A stretch of 64,000 nt of DNA from Luteibacter sp. UNCMF331Sha3.1 (GTDB lineage: Bacteria; Pseudomonadota; Gammaproteobacteria; Xanthomonadales; Rhodanobacteraceae): NCBI RefSeq assembly GCF_900109915.1, contig NZ_FOBU01000001.1, forward strand, positions 1,246,764-1,310,763, given 5' to 3'. Positions 8,951-17,770 of the stretch are shown one piece after another. Under the pieces are notes generated by a model. The model did not search any database. It saw only the letters and a list, made by a program, of their open reading frames with translations, and had not been told where the DNA came from. Made by a program: the position numbers and the translations under genes. Every line of letters begins with the position of its first letter. The first letter of the stretch is position 1.

Positions 8951-9117
8951 CGTTGGTTCTCCCGGTGATCCGACCGGCGCTCCACGCGGCGCGATGCACG
9001 CGCGATGTCGACGGACGGTACGAAGCATCGTGCGATCTCGTGGCGAGGCAGCCTGCCGGGGAACATCGGAAGATTGGGCGCCGGTGCCCGTGACGAAACG
9101 TGGGTGACGCCCAGAGG

Positions 9118-9831
9118 TCAGGCGACGGTTAGCGCCAACAACGTCGCGGCTTCCACCAGTTCGATCAAGGCACCCGCCGTGTCGCCGGTGAAACCGCCCA
9201 GGCGACGCATCACCGCCCGGCGCCATAGCCATGCCGTCGCGGCCGCGACGAGCAAAGAGACGATGCCGTGCACGCCGGCCATCAGGCAGATCGCGACGAC
9301 GCACCCCATGGCCACATGGCATCCCGTCGCCGGTGCGCCACGCAGCGGATCGCCGAGTCCCGCCGCGCGCACGTAAGGCGTCGACAGGAACCACGCGACG
9401 ATCGCGCCGCGCCCCAGCAGCGGGGGGAGCAGCAGCCACCACGCGTTCGCCAGCGTCGCCAGCGCCGCGAATTTCAGCAGCAGTACCAGTACCAGTGCGA
9501 CGACACCCGCCGGCCCGCTGCGCGGGTCCTTCATGATCGCCAGCGTGCGTTCTCGATCGCCCATGCCGCCGATCCACGCGTCCGCGCTGTCGGCCAGGCC
9601 GTCCAGATGAAGCGCGCCGGTGATCGCCACCCAGCCCACGAGCAGCACCGCGGCAGCCGGCAGGGCAGGCATGCCATGCAGGAGCATCGCGGCGCCCGTC
9701 AGCAGCAACCCGATCGTCGCGCCCACCAGCGGATACCACTTCAACGAGGCCGCCTGCGACCGTCGATCGACATCGGACACGCGAACGGGAATGCGCGTGA
9801 GGAAGCCGAAGGCGACGACGAGCCCGCGCAT
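9118..9831 (-). CDS. cobS: Adenosylcobinamide-GDP ribazoletransferase (cobalamin synthase)
   Basis: A polytopic inner-membrane protein of about 237 residues that joins alpha-ribazole (phosphate) to adenosylcobinamide-GDP, the final assembly step of cobalamin. The family signature near the start (FGFLTRIPV), the acidic LHLDGLADSADAWIGG motif and several Ala/Leu/Val-rich membrane segments are all present. ATG at 9831 is preferred: it overlaps the cobC stop as TGATG and gives the usual N-terminus. A GTG at 9843 would add four residues. It is the last recognisable gene of the cobalamin operon. Confidence 0.93.
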   Translation of the reverse strand: MRGLVVAFGFLTRIPVRVSDVDRRSQAASLKWYPLVGATIGLLLTGAAMLLHGMPALPAAAVLLVGWVAITGALHLDGLADSADAWIGGMGDRERTLAIMKDPRSGPAGVVALVLVLLLKFAALATLANAWWLLLPPLLGRGAIVAWFLSTPYVRAAGLGDPLRGAPATGCHVAMGCVVAICLMAGVHGIVSLLVAAATAWLWRRAVMRRLGGFTGDTAGALIELVEAATLLALTVA

Positions 9832-10370
9832 CAGCGCGACCACGCCAGGGGATGCAACGACGCGTGCGGCACGTCGATGCCCGCCATGTCGCCGAAGTCC
9901 CGCCGCTCCGCCACACAGTGCAGCAAACGGATCGCGCCGCCGTGCGTCACGACCAGGACGCGCGACGACGACGCTTCGGTCGCCACGTCGTCGAGTGCGG
10001 CGGTCAACCGCGCGTGGAACGCGTCGAACGTTTCACCGCCCGGTGGCGGATGCGCGACGGGATCCGCCCAGAAGCGTCCGAGCGCATCGCCATCCGTTTC
10101 CGCGATGGTTTCGATCGGTACGCCCTGCCAGTCGCCGAAATGATATTCGACGAGGCGCGGATCGAGGCGCAGCGGCAAGCCGCTGCGCTCCGCCAGCTCT
10201 TCGGCGAAACGCGCGCAGCGCGCCATCGACGACGATACGATGCGGTCCCACGTGCCGCCCTGCACGGCGTCGCGCAACTGTCGCCAGCCGAGCTCGCTCA
10301 GCGGATCGTCCAGTTGCCCGCGATAGCTGCGCTGTCCCGTATCGCCGTGGCGAAGGAGATCGATGCTCAT
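9831..10370 (-). CDS. cobC: Alpha-ribazole phosphatase (histidine phosphatase superfamily)
   Basis: A 179-residue phosphoglycerate-mutase-like phosphatase that removes the 5' phosphate in nucleotide-loop assembly. The catalytic phosphohistidine motif is LLRHGDT at residues 5-11. EYHFGDWQG and VTHGGAIR supply the other active-site residues. The start codon overlaps the cobT stop (ATGA), and the stop overlaps cobS (TGATG). A generic histidine phosphatase would look similar; the position between cobT and cobS makes the CobC role likely. Confidence 0.9.
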   Translation of the reverse strand: MSIDLLRHGDTGQRSYRGQLDDPLSELGWRQLRDAVQGGTWDRIVSSSMARCARFAEELAERSGLPLRLDPRLVEYHFGDWQGVPIETIAETDGDALGRFWADPVAHPPPGGETFDAFHARLTAALDDVATEASSSRVLVVTHGGAIRLLHCVAERRDFGDMAGIDVPHASLHPLAWSR

Positions 10371-11410
10371 GCTTCCGACACTCCCGCTTCCGCGAACGTC
10401 GCCATCGACGCATGCAGCGCACAGGCCATGCGCAGCAGCGGCACGGCGATGGCCGCACCGCTCGCTTCGCCCAGCCGGAGGCGCAGATCGAGCAGCGGCT
10501 CGGCGTCGAGTGCCGCGAGAATGCGCGCGTGACCACGCTCGCGCGATTTGTGCGCGAACACGAGCCACGGCCGGACCTCCGGACGGAGCGCCACGGCGGC
10601 CAGCGCGGCGACGCTCGCGATGTAACCGTCGACCAGCACGGGTAACCCACGCTGCGCCGCGGCGACGAACGCACCCGTCAGGGCGGCTATCTCGAAGCCA
10701 CCGAGGCGGCGCAGGCGTTCTCGCGCCGTCTTCGCGGAAGCATGGTGATGCAACGCGCGCGCGATCACGCCCGTTTTGCGTGCGATGCCGGCGGCGTCCA
10801 GCCCCGTGCCCGCACCCGCGAGCGTGCCGGGGGCGGCGCCGAGCAGGGCGCATCCGAGCGCGCTCGCCGCGGTGGTGTTGCCGATACCCATGTCGCCACC
10901 GATGTAGATGTCGGTGCCGTCCTCGATGGCGCGTTCCACGCTGGCGAGGCCTTGGGCCAACGCGGCGTCGAGCTGCGCGTCGGTCATGGCGTCGTGCGTG
11001 ACGAAGTTCGCCGTGGAGGGCGCGATGACGTGCCGGCGCACGCCGGGGACGTCGCCCGGATCGTTCACGGTGCCGAGGTTCACCACTTCCAGCGTCGCAC
11101 CCAGTTCGCGCGCGAGCACCGCGATGGCGGCGCCACCGCCGGCGAAGTTGCGCACCATCTCTCCGGTGACCGCCTGCGGAAATGCCGACACGCCCTCGGC
11201 GGCGATGCCATGGTCGGCCGCGAACACGGCGATACGCACTCGCGACGCGGATGGCATCGTGCGACGTTGCAGTCCGGCGAGCTGGATCGCCACCGTCTCC
11301 ATCCGGCCGAGCGAGCCCGCCGGTTTGGTGAGCACCTTCTGCCGCGCCCTGGCCGCGTCGGCGAAGGCGTGATCGGGAACGCGGCACGGCGCCGCGAGCC
11401 AGTCGTTCAT
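10367..11410 (-). CDS. cobT: Nicotinate-nucleotide--dimethylbenzimidazole phosphoribosyltransferase
   Basis: A 347-residue enzyme that makes alpha-ribazole phosphate from DMB and nicotinate mononucleotide to activate the lower ligand of B12. Visible signatures are [10 protein letters not shown] near the N-terminus, [16 protein letters not shown], the Gly-rich [22 protein letters not shown], and near the C-terminus [10 protein letters not shown] containing the expected catalytic Glu. It has 4-nt ATGA overlaps with cobU upstream and cobC downstream. Confidence 0.96.
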   Translation of the reverse strand: MNDWLAAPCRVPDHAFADAARARQKVLTKPAGSLGRMETVAIQLAGLQRRTMPSASRVRIAVFAADHGIAAEGVSAFPQAVTGEMVRNFAGGGAAIAVLARELGATLEVVNLGTVNDPGDVPGVRRHVIAPSTANFVTHDAMTDAQLDAALAQGLASVERAIEDGTDIYIGGDMGIGNTTAASALGCALLGAAPGTLAGAGTGLDAAGIARKTGVIARALHHHASAKTARERLRRLGGFEIAALTGAFVAAAQRGLPVLVDGYIASVAALAAVALRPEVRPWLVFAHKSRERGHARILAALDAEPLLDLRLRLGEASGAAIAVPLLRMACALHASMATFAEAGVSEA

Positions 11411-11925
11411 GGAGGAGTTCCTTTGAGGGTCAGAGGCAGGCCGGCGGCGACGAAGATCGCGCGATCGCAGCGTTGCGCCAGCGCCTGATGAAGACGCCCC
11501 GCTTCATCGACGAAGCGACGCGTCAGCTCGCCCATCGGCGTGATGCCGAGGCCGACTTCGTTACTCACGAACACGATGTCGCCGGGGAGGTCGGACACCG
11601 CGTCGAGGAGCGCCGCGCGCTCGATGTCGAATCGCGATGGCGCGGCACCCAGCAGGTTGGAGAGCCAGAGCGTGAGGCAGTCGACGAGAACGAGCCGATC
11701 GCCGCGCGCGCACTCGCGCAACGTGGCCGCGAGGGCGAGCGGCTCTTCCACGAGCGACCACGACGACGGGCGTCGCGCCCTGTGGTGTGCGATGCGCGAT
11801 GCCATCTCGCCGTCCAGCGCCTGCGCCGTGGCGATATAGACGATATCGAGCCCACTCTCGTTCGCAAGGCGCTCCGCGAGTGCGCTCTTGCCGGAGCGTG
11901 CACCGCCAAGGATGAGCGTCAGCAT
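11407..11925 (-). CDS. cobU: Bifunctional adenosylcobinamide kinase / adenosylcobinamide-phosphate guanylyltransferase
   Basis: A 172-residue protein with the P-loop GGARSGKS at residues 7-14, a His-containing segment [11 protein letters not shown] for guanylylation, and [11 protein letters not shown]. It phosphorylates adenosylcobinamide and transfers GMP to it. MLTLILGG at 11925 is taken as the start; an ATG 9 nt upstream (MCP) is also possible. Both lie inside the end of cobQ (overlap of 7 or 16 nt). Confidence 0.94.
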   Translation of the reverse strand: MLTLILGGARSGKSALAERLANESGLDIVYIATAQALDGEMASRIAHHRARRPSSWSLVEEPLALAATLRECARGDRLVLVDCLTLWLSNLLGAAPSRFDIERAALLDAVSDLPGDIVFVSNEVGLGITPMGELTRRFVDEAGRLHQALAQRCDRAIFVAAGLPLTLKGTPP

Positions 11926-13379
11926 GGGGCACATTCCAGAAGTCGGGCGAGCACCGCGGTGTCCATCCACGTATCGACCGCATCGGCGAGACGGTCCAGC
12001 GTCGCTTCGCGCTGCGCGTCGATGTCGAAAACCGGGGTGGCCGATCCGTCGCCCAGCCACGCCGCCAGCGCTTCCGGGTGATCGAAGAGACCGTGCAGGT
12101 AGGTCCCGGTCACGCGGCTATCGGCCGAGCGCGCGCCATCGGAGCGGCCGTCGTCGAGGTGCACGGCAGGATGGGCCAACGCGTCGCCCTCACTCACCCC
12201 GCAGTGGATTTCGTAACCCCTGACGCGGGCACCGCCGTCCGCGAGGCGCCCCGTGACGTTCGCCAGTCGCTTCACCGGCAGGAGCCGCGTTTCGAGATCC
12301 AGCAGGCCGAGGCCTTCCGTCGATCCCGCCGGCCCTTCGATACCGTCGGGGTCGTGCACCGCGCGGCCGAGCATCTGCATGCCGCCGCAGATCCCGACGA
12401 CGCGCCCGCCGTAGCGCACGTGTCGCAGGATCGCGGCGTCCCAGCCCTGCGCGCGCAGCCAGGCGAGATCCGCGCGCGTGGACTTCGAACCGGGAAGCAC
12501 GATCAGGTCGCACGACGGAAACGGTTCACCCGGTCCGACGAAGATGCAGTCGACGTCCGGATGCAGGCGCAAGGCGTCGAGATCGGTGTGATTGCTGATG
12601 CGCGGCAACGCGGGTACGGCGACGCGCAGCCGCGCGTCCGGCCGCGCGACGTGGGCACGCGGCAACGCGTCTTCCGCCTCGAGCACGAGGCCGTGCAGCC
12701 ACGGAAGGACGCCGAGCACCGGCTTGCCCGTCTCGCGTTCGAGCCAGTCGAGGCCCGGTTGCAGCAGCGCGATGTCGCCGCGAAAGCGATTGATGACGAA
12801 CCCGACCACCCGCTCGCGCTCGCTCACGGACAGCAGCGCCAGCGTGCCCACCAGATGCGCGAACACGCCGCCACGATCGATGTCGGCGACGAGCAGCACC
12901 GGGCAGTCGACGGCTTCGGCATACCCCATGTTCGCGATGTCGCGATCGCGCAGGTTGATTTCCGCCGGGCTCCCCGCGCCTTCAACGACCACCGCGTCGT
13001 AAGCCGCCACGAGCCGGTCGTGCGAGACGAGCACCGCTTCCATCGCGACGCGTTTGTAAGCGTGGTAGCCCACCGCATCCATGTTGCCGATGGGATGCCC
13101 GTGCACGATCACCTGCGCCCCCGTGTCGCTGTTCGGCTTCAGGAGCACGGGATTGAAATCGGTATGCGGTGCGACGCCGGCGGCCTGCGCCTGCACGGCC
13201 TGCGCGCGGCCGATCTCGCCGCCGTCGACGGTGACCGCCGAGTTGAGCGCCATGTTCTGCGGTTTGAATGGCGCCACAGCGACACCACGTCGGCGCAGCC
13301 AGCGACACAGGGCCGCGACGACCGTGCTCTTGCCGGCATCCGACGTGCAGCCCTGCACCATGAGCACGCGGGCGGTCAT
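11919..13379 (-). CDS. cobQ: Cobyric acid synthase (glutamine-hydrolysing amidase)
   Basis: A 486-residue protein that amidates the b, d, e and g carboxylates of adenosylcobyrinate a,c-diamide. The N-terminal dethiobiotin-synthetase-like domain has the P-loop [11 protein letters not shown] at residues 9-19 and [13 protein letters not shown]. The C-terminal CobB/CobQ-type glutamine amidotransferase domain has the nucleophile Cys in [10 protein letters not shown] and a distal catalytic His in TYLHGLFD. Length is normal for the family. ATG at 13379 overlaps the cobD stop (ATGA). Confidence 0.96.
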   Translation of the reverse strand: MTARVLMVQGCTSDAGKSTVVAALCRWLRRRGVAVAPFKPQNMALNSAVTVDGGEIGRAQAVQAQAAGVAPHTDFNPVLLKPNSDTGAQVIVHGHPIGNMDAVGYHAYKRVAMEAVLVSHDRLVAAYDAVVVEGAGSPAEINLRDRDIANMGYAEAVDCPVLLVADIDRGGVFAHLVGTLALLSVSERERVVGFVINRFRGDIALLQPGLDWLERETGKPVLGVLPWLHGLVLEAEDALPRAHVARPDARLRVAVPALPRISNHTDLDALRLHPDVDCIFVGPGEPFPSCDLIVLPGSKSTRADLAWLRAQGWDAAILRHVRYGGRVVGICGGMQMLGRAVHDPDGIEGPAGSTEGLGLLDLETRLLPVKRLANVTGRLADGGARVRGYEIHCGVSEGDALAHPAVHLDDGRSDGARSADSRVTGTYLHGLFDHPEALAAWLGDGSATPVFDIDAQREATLDRLADAVDTWMDTAVLARLLECAPC

Positions 13380-14353
13380 GCCAGCACCTCCGCCAGCGCG
13401 CGGTCCAGTCGCGCGACGTTCGCCTCGTCGCCGGGAAGCCCGAAGCGCAGCGCGGAGGGATCGTCGAAGACGCGCACGAGCACCGCATGCCGGCACAGCG
13501 CCTCGGCGATCGCCGCCGCCTCGGCGTGCCGCACGTACTGGAAGAACTCGCAGCCGCCGTCGGGCGCGAGGCCATGCGCCGCGAGCAACGCGGCGAGCCG
13601 CGCGCTCCCCCGGCGCAACGATTCACGCACGGACACCTGCCAGACAATGTCGCGCAACGCGCGGGTCACGGCGTCTCGTGTCGGTCCGCTCAGTGTCCAC
13701 GGACCGAGTTCCTCGCCGAGCGCATCGAGGATCGTCGGCGACGCCGCGACGAAACCCGCGCGCGCGCCGGCGAGGCCGAAGAACTTGCCGACGGAGCGCA
13801 GCACGATCAGTCCCTCGCGGGCCTCGGATACGAGGCTTTCTTCCGGACGGACATCGATGAACGCTTCGTCGACAATGAGCCAGCGTGCCTCGCCCATGGA
13901 CTCATGCAGCATGAGCGTATCGGCACGCGACAGGAAATCGCCCGTCGGATTGTTCGGCCGGATCAGCACCACCACGTCGAACGCCGCGGGCCGCTCGCGC
14001 ACGTCGGCAAGCGACACCGTCACGACGTCGTGCCCCGCGCGTCGCCAGGCGTGCGCATGTTCCGCGTACGCCGGTGCGATCACCGCGACGCGCGAGGGGC
14101 CACGCAGCCGTGGAAGCGCGGCGATCGCGGCCTGCGATCCGGCGACGGGAAGCAGATGCCCGGCGCCGTAGTACTCGCGTGCCGCCGACAGCAACCCGTC
14201 GTCGTCCTCCGGCAAGCGATGCCATGCCGCGTCGGGCGCCGGCGGTACGGGCCATGCGTACGGGCTCACGCCCGTCGACAGATCGAGCCACCGCTCGCGC
14301 GCGATGCCGTGGCGTGCCGCGGCGCGACCGAGGCGCCCACCGTGTTCAAGCAT
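13376..14353 (-). CDS. cobD: L-threonine-O-3-phosphate decarboxylase
   Basis: A 325-residue fold-type I PLP enzyme making (R)-1-amino-2-propanol phosphate, the linker attached to cobyric acid. Visible are the N-terminal [38 protein letters not shown] and the PLP lysine in [16 protein letters not shown]. It begins 8 nt inside the end of cbiB and overlaps cobQ by 4 nt. A histidinol-phosphate aminotransferase has the same fold, but the operon position settles the call. No PduX-type threonine kinase is in the window. Confidence 0.94.
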   Translation of the reverse strand: MLEHGGRLGRAAARHGIARERWLDLSTGVSPYAWPVPPAPDAAWHRLPEDDDGLLSAAREYYGAGHLLPVAGSQAAIAALPRLRGPSRVAVIAPAYAEHAHAWRRAGHDVVTVSLADVRERPAAFDVVVLIRPNNPTGDFLSRADTLMLHESMGEARWLIVDEAFIDVRPEESLVSEAREGLIVLRSVGKFFGLAGARAGFVAASPTILDALGEELGPWTLSGPTRDAVTRALRDIVWQVSVRESLRRGSARLAALLAAHGLAPDGGCEFFQYVRHAEAAAIAEALCRHAVLVRVFDDPSALRFGLPGDEANVARLDRALAEVLA

Positions 14354-15254
14354 GACGAATCGCTCCGATGCATAGCGCGACGACGAGCCAGGCGACGACG
14401 CCGCGGTCCACGAGTCGCAGGGCACGCCGGATCGTTCCGGCGTCGGGTGCCAAACCTTCCCCCAGCGTCGGGCGCGCTTCCCATTGCCCGTGGTAGGGCG
14501 CCGCACCGCCGAGGCTCACGCGCAACGCACCCGCCCCCGCAGCCATGACCGGGCCGGCGTTCGGGCTGTCCCACGTCGGCGCCTGTCGACGCCAGCAGCG
14601 CATCGCGGTCGCCGCATCGCCCAGCGCGGCATACGTCAGCGCGGTGAGCCGCGCGGGCACGAAGCCGAGCGCGTCGTCGGCTCGCGCGGCGCACCAGCCG
14701 AAACGTTCGTATCGCGGCGTGCGATATCCCCACATCGCATCGAGCGTGTTCGCAAGGCGGAACAGCAACGCGCCGGGTGCGCCGAGCACGACGAACCAGA
14801 ACAGGGCGCCGAACACGGCATCGTGGCCGTTTTCGAGCACCGATTCCGTCGCTGCCGCGGCGACACCGCGCGCGTCCAGCACGTCGGTATCGCGACTTAC
14901 CATGCGCCCGACGGCGTCGCGAGCCGACGCGAGATCGCCAGCCGACAACGCGTCGGCCACCGGACGTGCATGCTCGCCGAGGCTGCGCCGGCCCAGCGCG
15001 CCGTAAAGCACGAGCACGTCGATGCCGAACGCCGCGATGCCGCCGCTCAAAACGTGTAACGCACCGAGCAGCGTCACCGGAACAAGCACCGCCACGCACC
15101 AGGCGACCACGCCCGCGCCGCGGCGGTCGGCGTGGATGCGCCGCTCGATGGCGCTCGCGACACGACCGAAGCCCACGAGAGGATGGAACCGACGTGGCTC
15201 GCCCACCAGCGCGTCGACGAGCACGGCCATCATCGCCGCCAGCGCGGCGGTCAC
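14346..15254 (-). CDS. cbiB: Adenosylcobinamide-phosphate synthase (membrane protein)
   Basis: A 302-residue integral membrane protein that attaches the aminopropanol linker to adenosylcobyric acid. Typical features are [20 protein letters not shown] near the start, [19 protein letters not shown] and [23 protein letters not shown]. The start is GTG at 15254, sharing GTGA with the cbiA stop; this gives the family-like beginning [16 protein letters not shown] and a normal length. The first half and the extreme C-terminus ([13 protein letters not shown]) are strongly hydrophobic. Confidence 0.94.
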   Translation of the reverse strand: MTAALAAMMAVLVDALVGEPRRFHPLVGFGRVASAIERRIHADRRGAGVVAWCVAVLVPVTLLGALHVLSGGIAAFGIDVLVLYGALGRRSLGEHARPVADALSAGDLASARDAVGRMVSRDTDVLDARGVAAAATESVLENGHDAVFGALFWFVVLGAPGALLFRLANTLDAMWGYRTPRYERFGWCAARADDALGFVPARLTALTYAALGDAATAMRCWRRQAPTWDSPNAGPVMAAGAGALRVSLGGAAPYHGQWEARPTLGEGLAPDAGTIRRALRLVDRGVVAWLVVALCIGAIRHA

Positions 15255-16540
15255 GGCAGGAACAGCCTCATCGCCGCATCCGGATGCGAGGGAAAGTAGA
15301 AGTGCACGAAGCTCGCCGTCATCCGCGCGCGCCGGTACACCCGTTCGGTCGTCGGGCCGCCGTTCGGATTCGTCGCGCTCGCCAGCGGTTCGGCGTCGAC
15401 CGACGCCTGCGCGTAGTGGAAGGAGTGCCCGCGCAACGCACCTTCGGGCAGGTCGACCGACTGCATGCCCAGGGCGGCCATACGCGGCTGCATCGTGGCG
15501 TGTCCGGCGATGAGGCCGGCCATGGATGCACTGCGCCCATCGCGATCGGTGAGACGGTCCAGCGCGTAGAGCAGGCCGCCGCATTCGGCGAGCAACGGCC
15601 GGCCCGCGTCGACGTGCGCGTGCAGGTCGTCACGCAGTCCGGTCGCCGCGCCGAGGGCGTCGAGATGGAGTTCCGGATAACCGCCGGGCAGCCAGACGGC
15701 ATCGCACGCGGGTAACCGCTCGCCGGATACCGGCGAGAAGAAGCGCAGGGACGCACCGGCCGCTTCGAGCAGCGCGAGGTTCGCCGGATAGAGGAACGCG
15801 AACGCGGCGTCACGGGCGACGGCGATCCGCACGCCGTCGAGACGCAGCGTGGACACGACGGCATCCGGCACGGCGAACGTCACGGGTGGCGGGAGCGCCG
15901 TCGCCTCCTGCGCGAGCCACGCATCCGCCAGCGCGTCGAGGCGCGCGTCGAGGTCGGCCAGCTCGTCTGCCGGCACGAGCCCTAGGTGACGTTCCGGCAG
16001 GCTCATGGCGACGTCGCGCGGCAGGGTGCCGCACCATGCGGTGCCCGGGTCCAGGCTCTCGCGCAACAGCGTCGCGTGATACGCACTGCCGACGCGGTTC
16101 GCAAGGACGCCATGGAACGGCAGCCCGTAGCGGTAGGTGGCCAGACCGTGCGCCAGCGCGCCGAACGTCTGCGCCATCGCGCTTCCGTCGATGACGGCCA
16201 GCACCGGCAGGCCGAACGCGATGGCGAGGTCCGCGCTGGACGGGGAGCCATCGAAGAGTCCCATGACGCCCTCGACGAGGATGAGATCCGCGTCGCCCGC
16301 GGCGTCGTACAGACGTGCGCGCACGTCCTCCGGGCCGCCCATCCACGGGTCGAGCTGAAACACCGGGCCGCCGCTCGCACGTTCGAGGATCATCGGGTCG
16401 AGGAAGTCCGGCCCCGTCTTGAACACGCGCACGCATAGGCCTTTGCGCGTTTGCGCCCGTGCGATGGCAGCGGTGACGCTGGTCTTGCCCTGCCCCGATG
16501 CGGGCGCGGATACCAGCAAGGCCGGACAGGAGCGGGTCAC
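15251..16540 (-). CDS. cbiA: Cobyrinate a,c-diamide synthase
   Basis: A 429-residue glutamine-dependent amidase. The N-terminal P-loop is [27 protein letters not shown] and EGVMGLFDG are hallmark motifs. The C-terminal glutamine amidotransferase carries its nucleophile Cys in [11 protein letters not shown] and a late His in SFHYAQ. GTG at 16540 overlaps the cobO stop as GTGA. The enzyme acts on cobyrinic acid, upstream of the salvage entry points, which is notable because no corrin-ring genes are nearby. Confidence 0.95.
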   Translation of the reverse strand: MTRSCPALLVSAPASGQGKTSVTAAIARAQTRKGLCVRVFKTGPDFLDPMILERASGGPVFQLDPWMGGPEDVRARLYDAAGDADLILVEGVMGLFDGSPSSADLAIAFGLPVLAVIDGSAMAQTFGALAHGLATYRYGLPFHGVLANRVGSAYHATLLRESLDPGTAWCGTLPRDVAMSLPERHLGLVPADELADLDARLDALADAWLAQEATALPPPVTFAVPDAVVSTLRLDGVRIAVARDAAFAFLYPANLALLEAAGASLRFFSPVSGERLPACDAVWLPGGYPELHLDALGAATGLRDDLHAHVDAGRPLLAECGGLLYALDRLTDRDGRSASMAGLIAGHATMQPRMAALGMQSVDLPEGALRGHSFHYAQASVDAEPLASATNPNGGPTTERVYRRARMTASFVHFYFPSHPDAAMRLFLP

Positions 16541-17166
16541 AGCTCCACGCCCTTCTGCGCGCGGATGCCGGCCTGGTACGCGTGCTTCACCACGCGCATT
16601 TCCGTCACCGTATCGGCCACCGCGACGAGCGCGTCCGGCGCGCCGCGACCGGTCACGACCACGTGCTGTCGCCCGGGACGCGAGGTCAGCGCGTTCAGAA
16701 CGCGGTCGAGCGGGATGTACTGCTTCACCAGCGCGATGTTGAGTTCGTCGAGCAGCACGAAGTCGTACGCCGGGTCGCGCAGCATCCGTTCGGCGACATC
16801 CCACGCTGCCAAGGCCGCGGCGATGTCGCGCGTCCGATCCTGCGTTTCCCACGTGTAGCCTTCGCCCATCACGTGGTAATCGAGCGGGCCATCCTCGAAC
16901 ATGCGGAAGAACGCCTCCTCGCCGGTGGAAAAGCTGCCCTTGATGAACTGCACCACGCCGCAGCGGAAGCCATGGCCGAGCGACCGCGCCAGCATACCGA
17001 AGCCGGACGAACTCTTGCCCTTGCCGTTGCCCGTGTTCACTACGAGCACGCCGCGATCGATGGTGGCGCGCGCGATGCGCCGGTCGATCAGCGCTTTTTT
17101 CCGGCGCATGCGGTCGCGATGACGCGCGTCGTCGTCCATCTCGTGCCAGGGCGTCGGCTCCGTCAT
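16537..17166 (-). CDS. cobO: Cob(I)yrinic acid a,c-diamide adenosyltransferase (CobA/BtuR family)
   Basis: A 209-residue ATP:corrinoid adenosyltransferase. The P-loop is VVNTGNGKGKSSS, followed by GFRCGVVQFIKGSF, YTWETQD and VLLDELNIAL. It transfers the 5'-deoxyadenosyl group to Co(I) corrinoids in both de novo synthesis and salvage. The N-terminal MRRKKALIDRRIARA is the usual lid region. Start at ATG 17166 overlaps the stop of the upstream membrane protein (ATGA). Confidence 0.96.
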   Translation of the reverse strand: MTEPTPWHEMDDDARHRDRMRRKKALIDRRIARATIDRGVLVVNTGNGKGKSSSGFGMLARSLGHGFRCGVVQFIKGSFSTGEEAFFRMFEDGPLDYHVMGEGYTWETQDRTRDIAAALAAWDVAERMLRDPAYDFVLLDELNIALVKQYIPLDRVLNALTSRPGRQHVVVTGRGAPDALVAVADTVTEMRVVKHAYQAGIRAQKGVEL

Positions 17167-17744
17167 GCGCGTGCGGTCTTGCCGTCGCCCGTGCGCGGCG
17201 CGAAGCGGAACACGAGCGCCTGCGCCACCTGCGCCACGGCGACATAAGCCGCGGCCGCGCGTACGAAGAGTGGCGCCCACTGCATGAAGCGGTCGAGGTA
17301 CTGGGCCATGTTCGGCTCGGAATACCGCCCGCCCAGCCAGTAGAACGCGCCGTTCGACACGGCGTAGGACAGCGTGGCGGCGACCAGCAGCGTGCCGAAC
17401 ACGATCGCGTGGGATGCGAAGGATCCGTCGTAGCGCGGCGCGACCAGACGACCGGCATACCAGAGCACGGCATAAGCCAGCGGCAGGAACGAGTACGCCA
17501 CCGTGATGCAGAAGTCGCTGACGCCGGCATAGCTCACCGAGTACCAGTCGATGAGCACCGACAGCACGACGAAGGCGACGAAGGCCAGATGCCTGCGCAG
17601 GTAGATGCCCCCGAGGAAGAACAACGCCATCGAGGCGTCCGGCAGGTGCAGCACGTCGCCGAAGTGATGGAATCGCGTGGCGATCATCACCAGTGCGAAC
17701 AGCGCGGCGACGGCGGCGAACAAGGGGCGTGACAACGGTTTCAT
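17163..17744 (-). CDS. Small polytopic membrane protein of the cobalamin operon (putative corrinoid or cobalt uptake component)
   Basis: A 193-residue protein with five to six membrane segments (about residues 7-22, 35-50, 53-72, 85-103, 115-135 and 160-180). Recognisable patches are HFGDVLHLPDASMALFFLGG, LIDWYSVSYAGVSDFC and NGAFYWLGG. It lies between btuB and cobO, 26 nt after btuB, with an ATGA overlap into cobO. Size and topology fit solitary ECF-S-like corrinoid or cobalt transport proteins such as BtuM, but I could not confirm membership. There are no catalytic motifs. Function is assigned by context only. Confidence 0.75.
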   Translation of the reverse strand: MKPLSRPLFAAVAALFALVMIATRFHHFGDVLHLPDASMALFFLGGIYLRRHLAFVAFVVLSVLIDWYSVSYAGVSDFCITVAYSFLPLAYAVLWYAGRLVAPRYDGSFASHAIVFGTLLVAATLSYAVSNGAFYWLGGRYSEPNMAQYLDRFMQWAPLFVRAAAAYVAVAQVAQALVFRFAPRTGDGKTARA

Positions 17745-17770
17745 CGGATGTCCTTCGGTGGGGGCGTCGA

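Noticed and set aside
9118..9916. Upstream extension of the secreted hypothetical protein through the cobS region
   Set aside because: The same frame is open far upstream, but the signal peptide and ribosome site fix a start at 8950, and cobS occupies the upstream part in another frame.
12078..14171. A 697-codon plus-strand frame opposite cobQ and cobD
   Set aside because: Antisense to two cobalamin genes with clear catalytic motifs.
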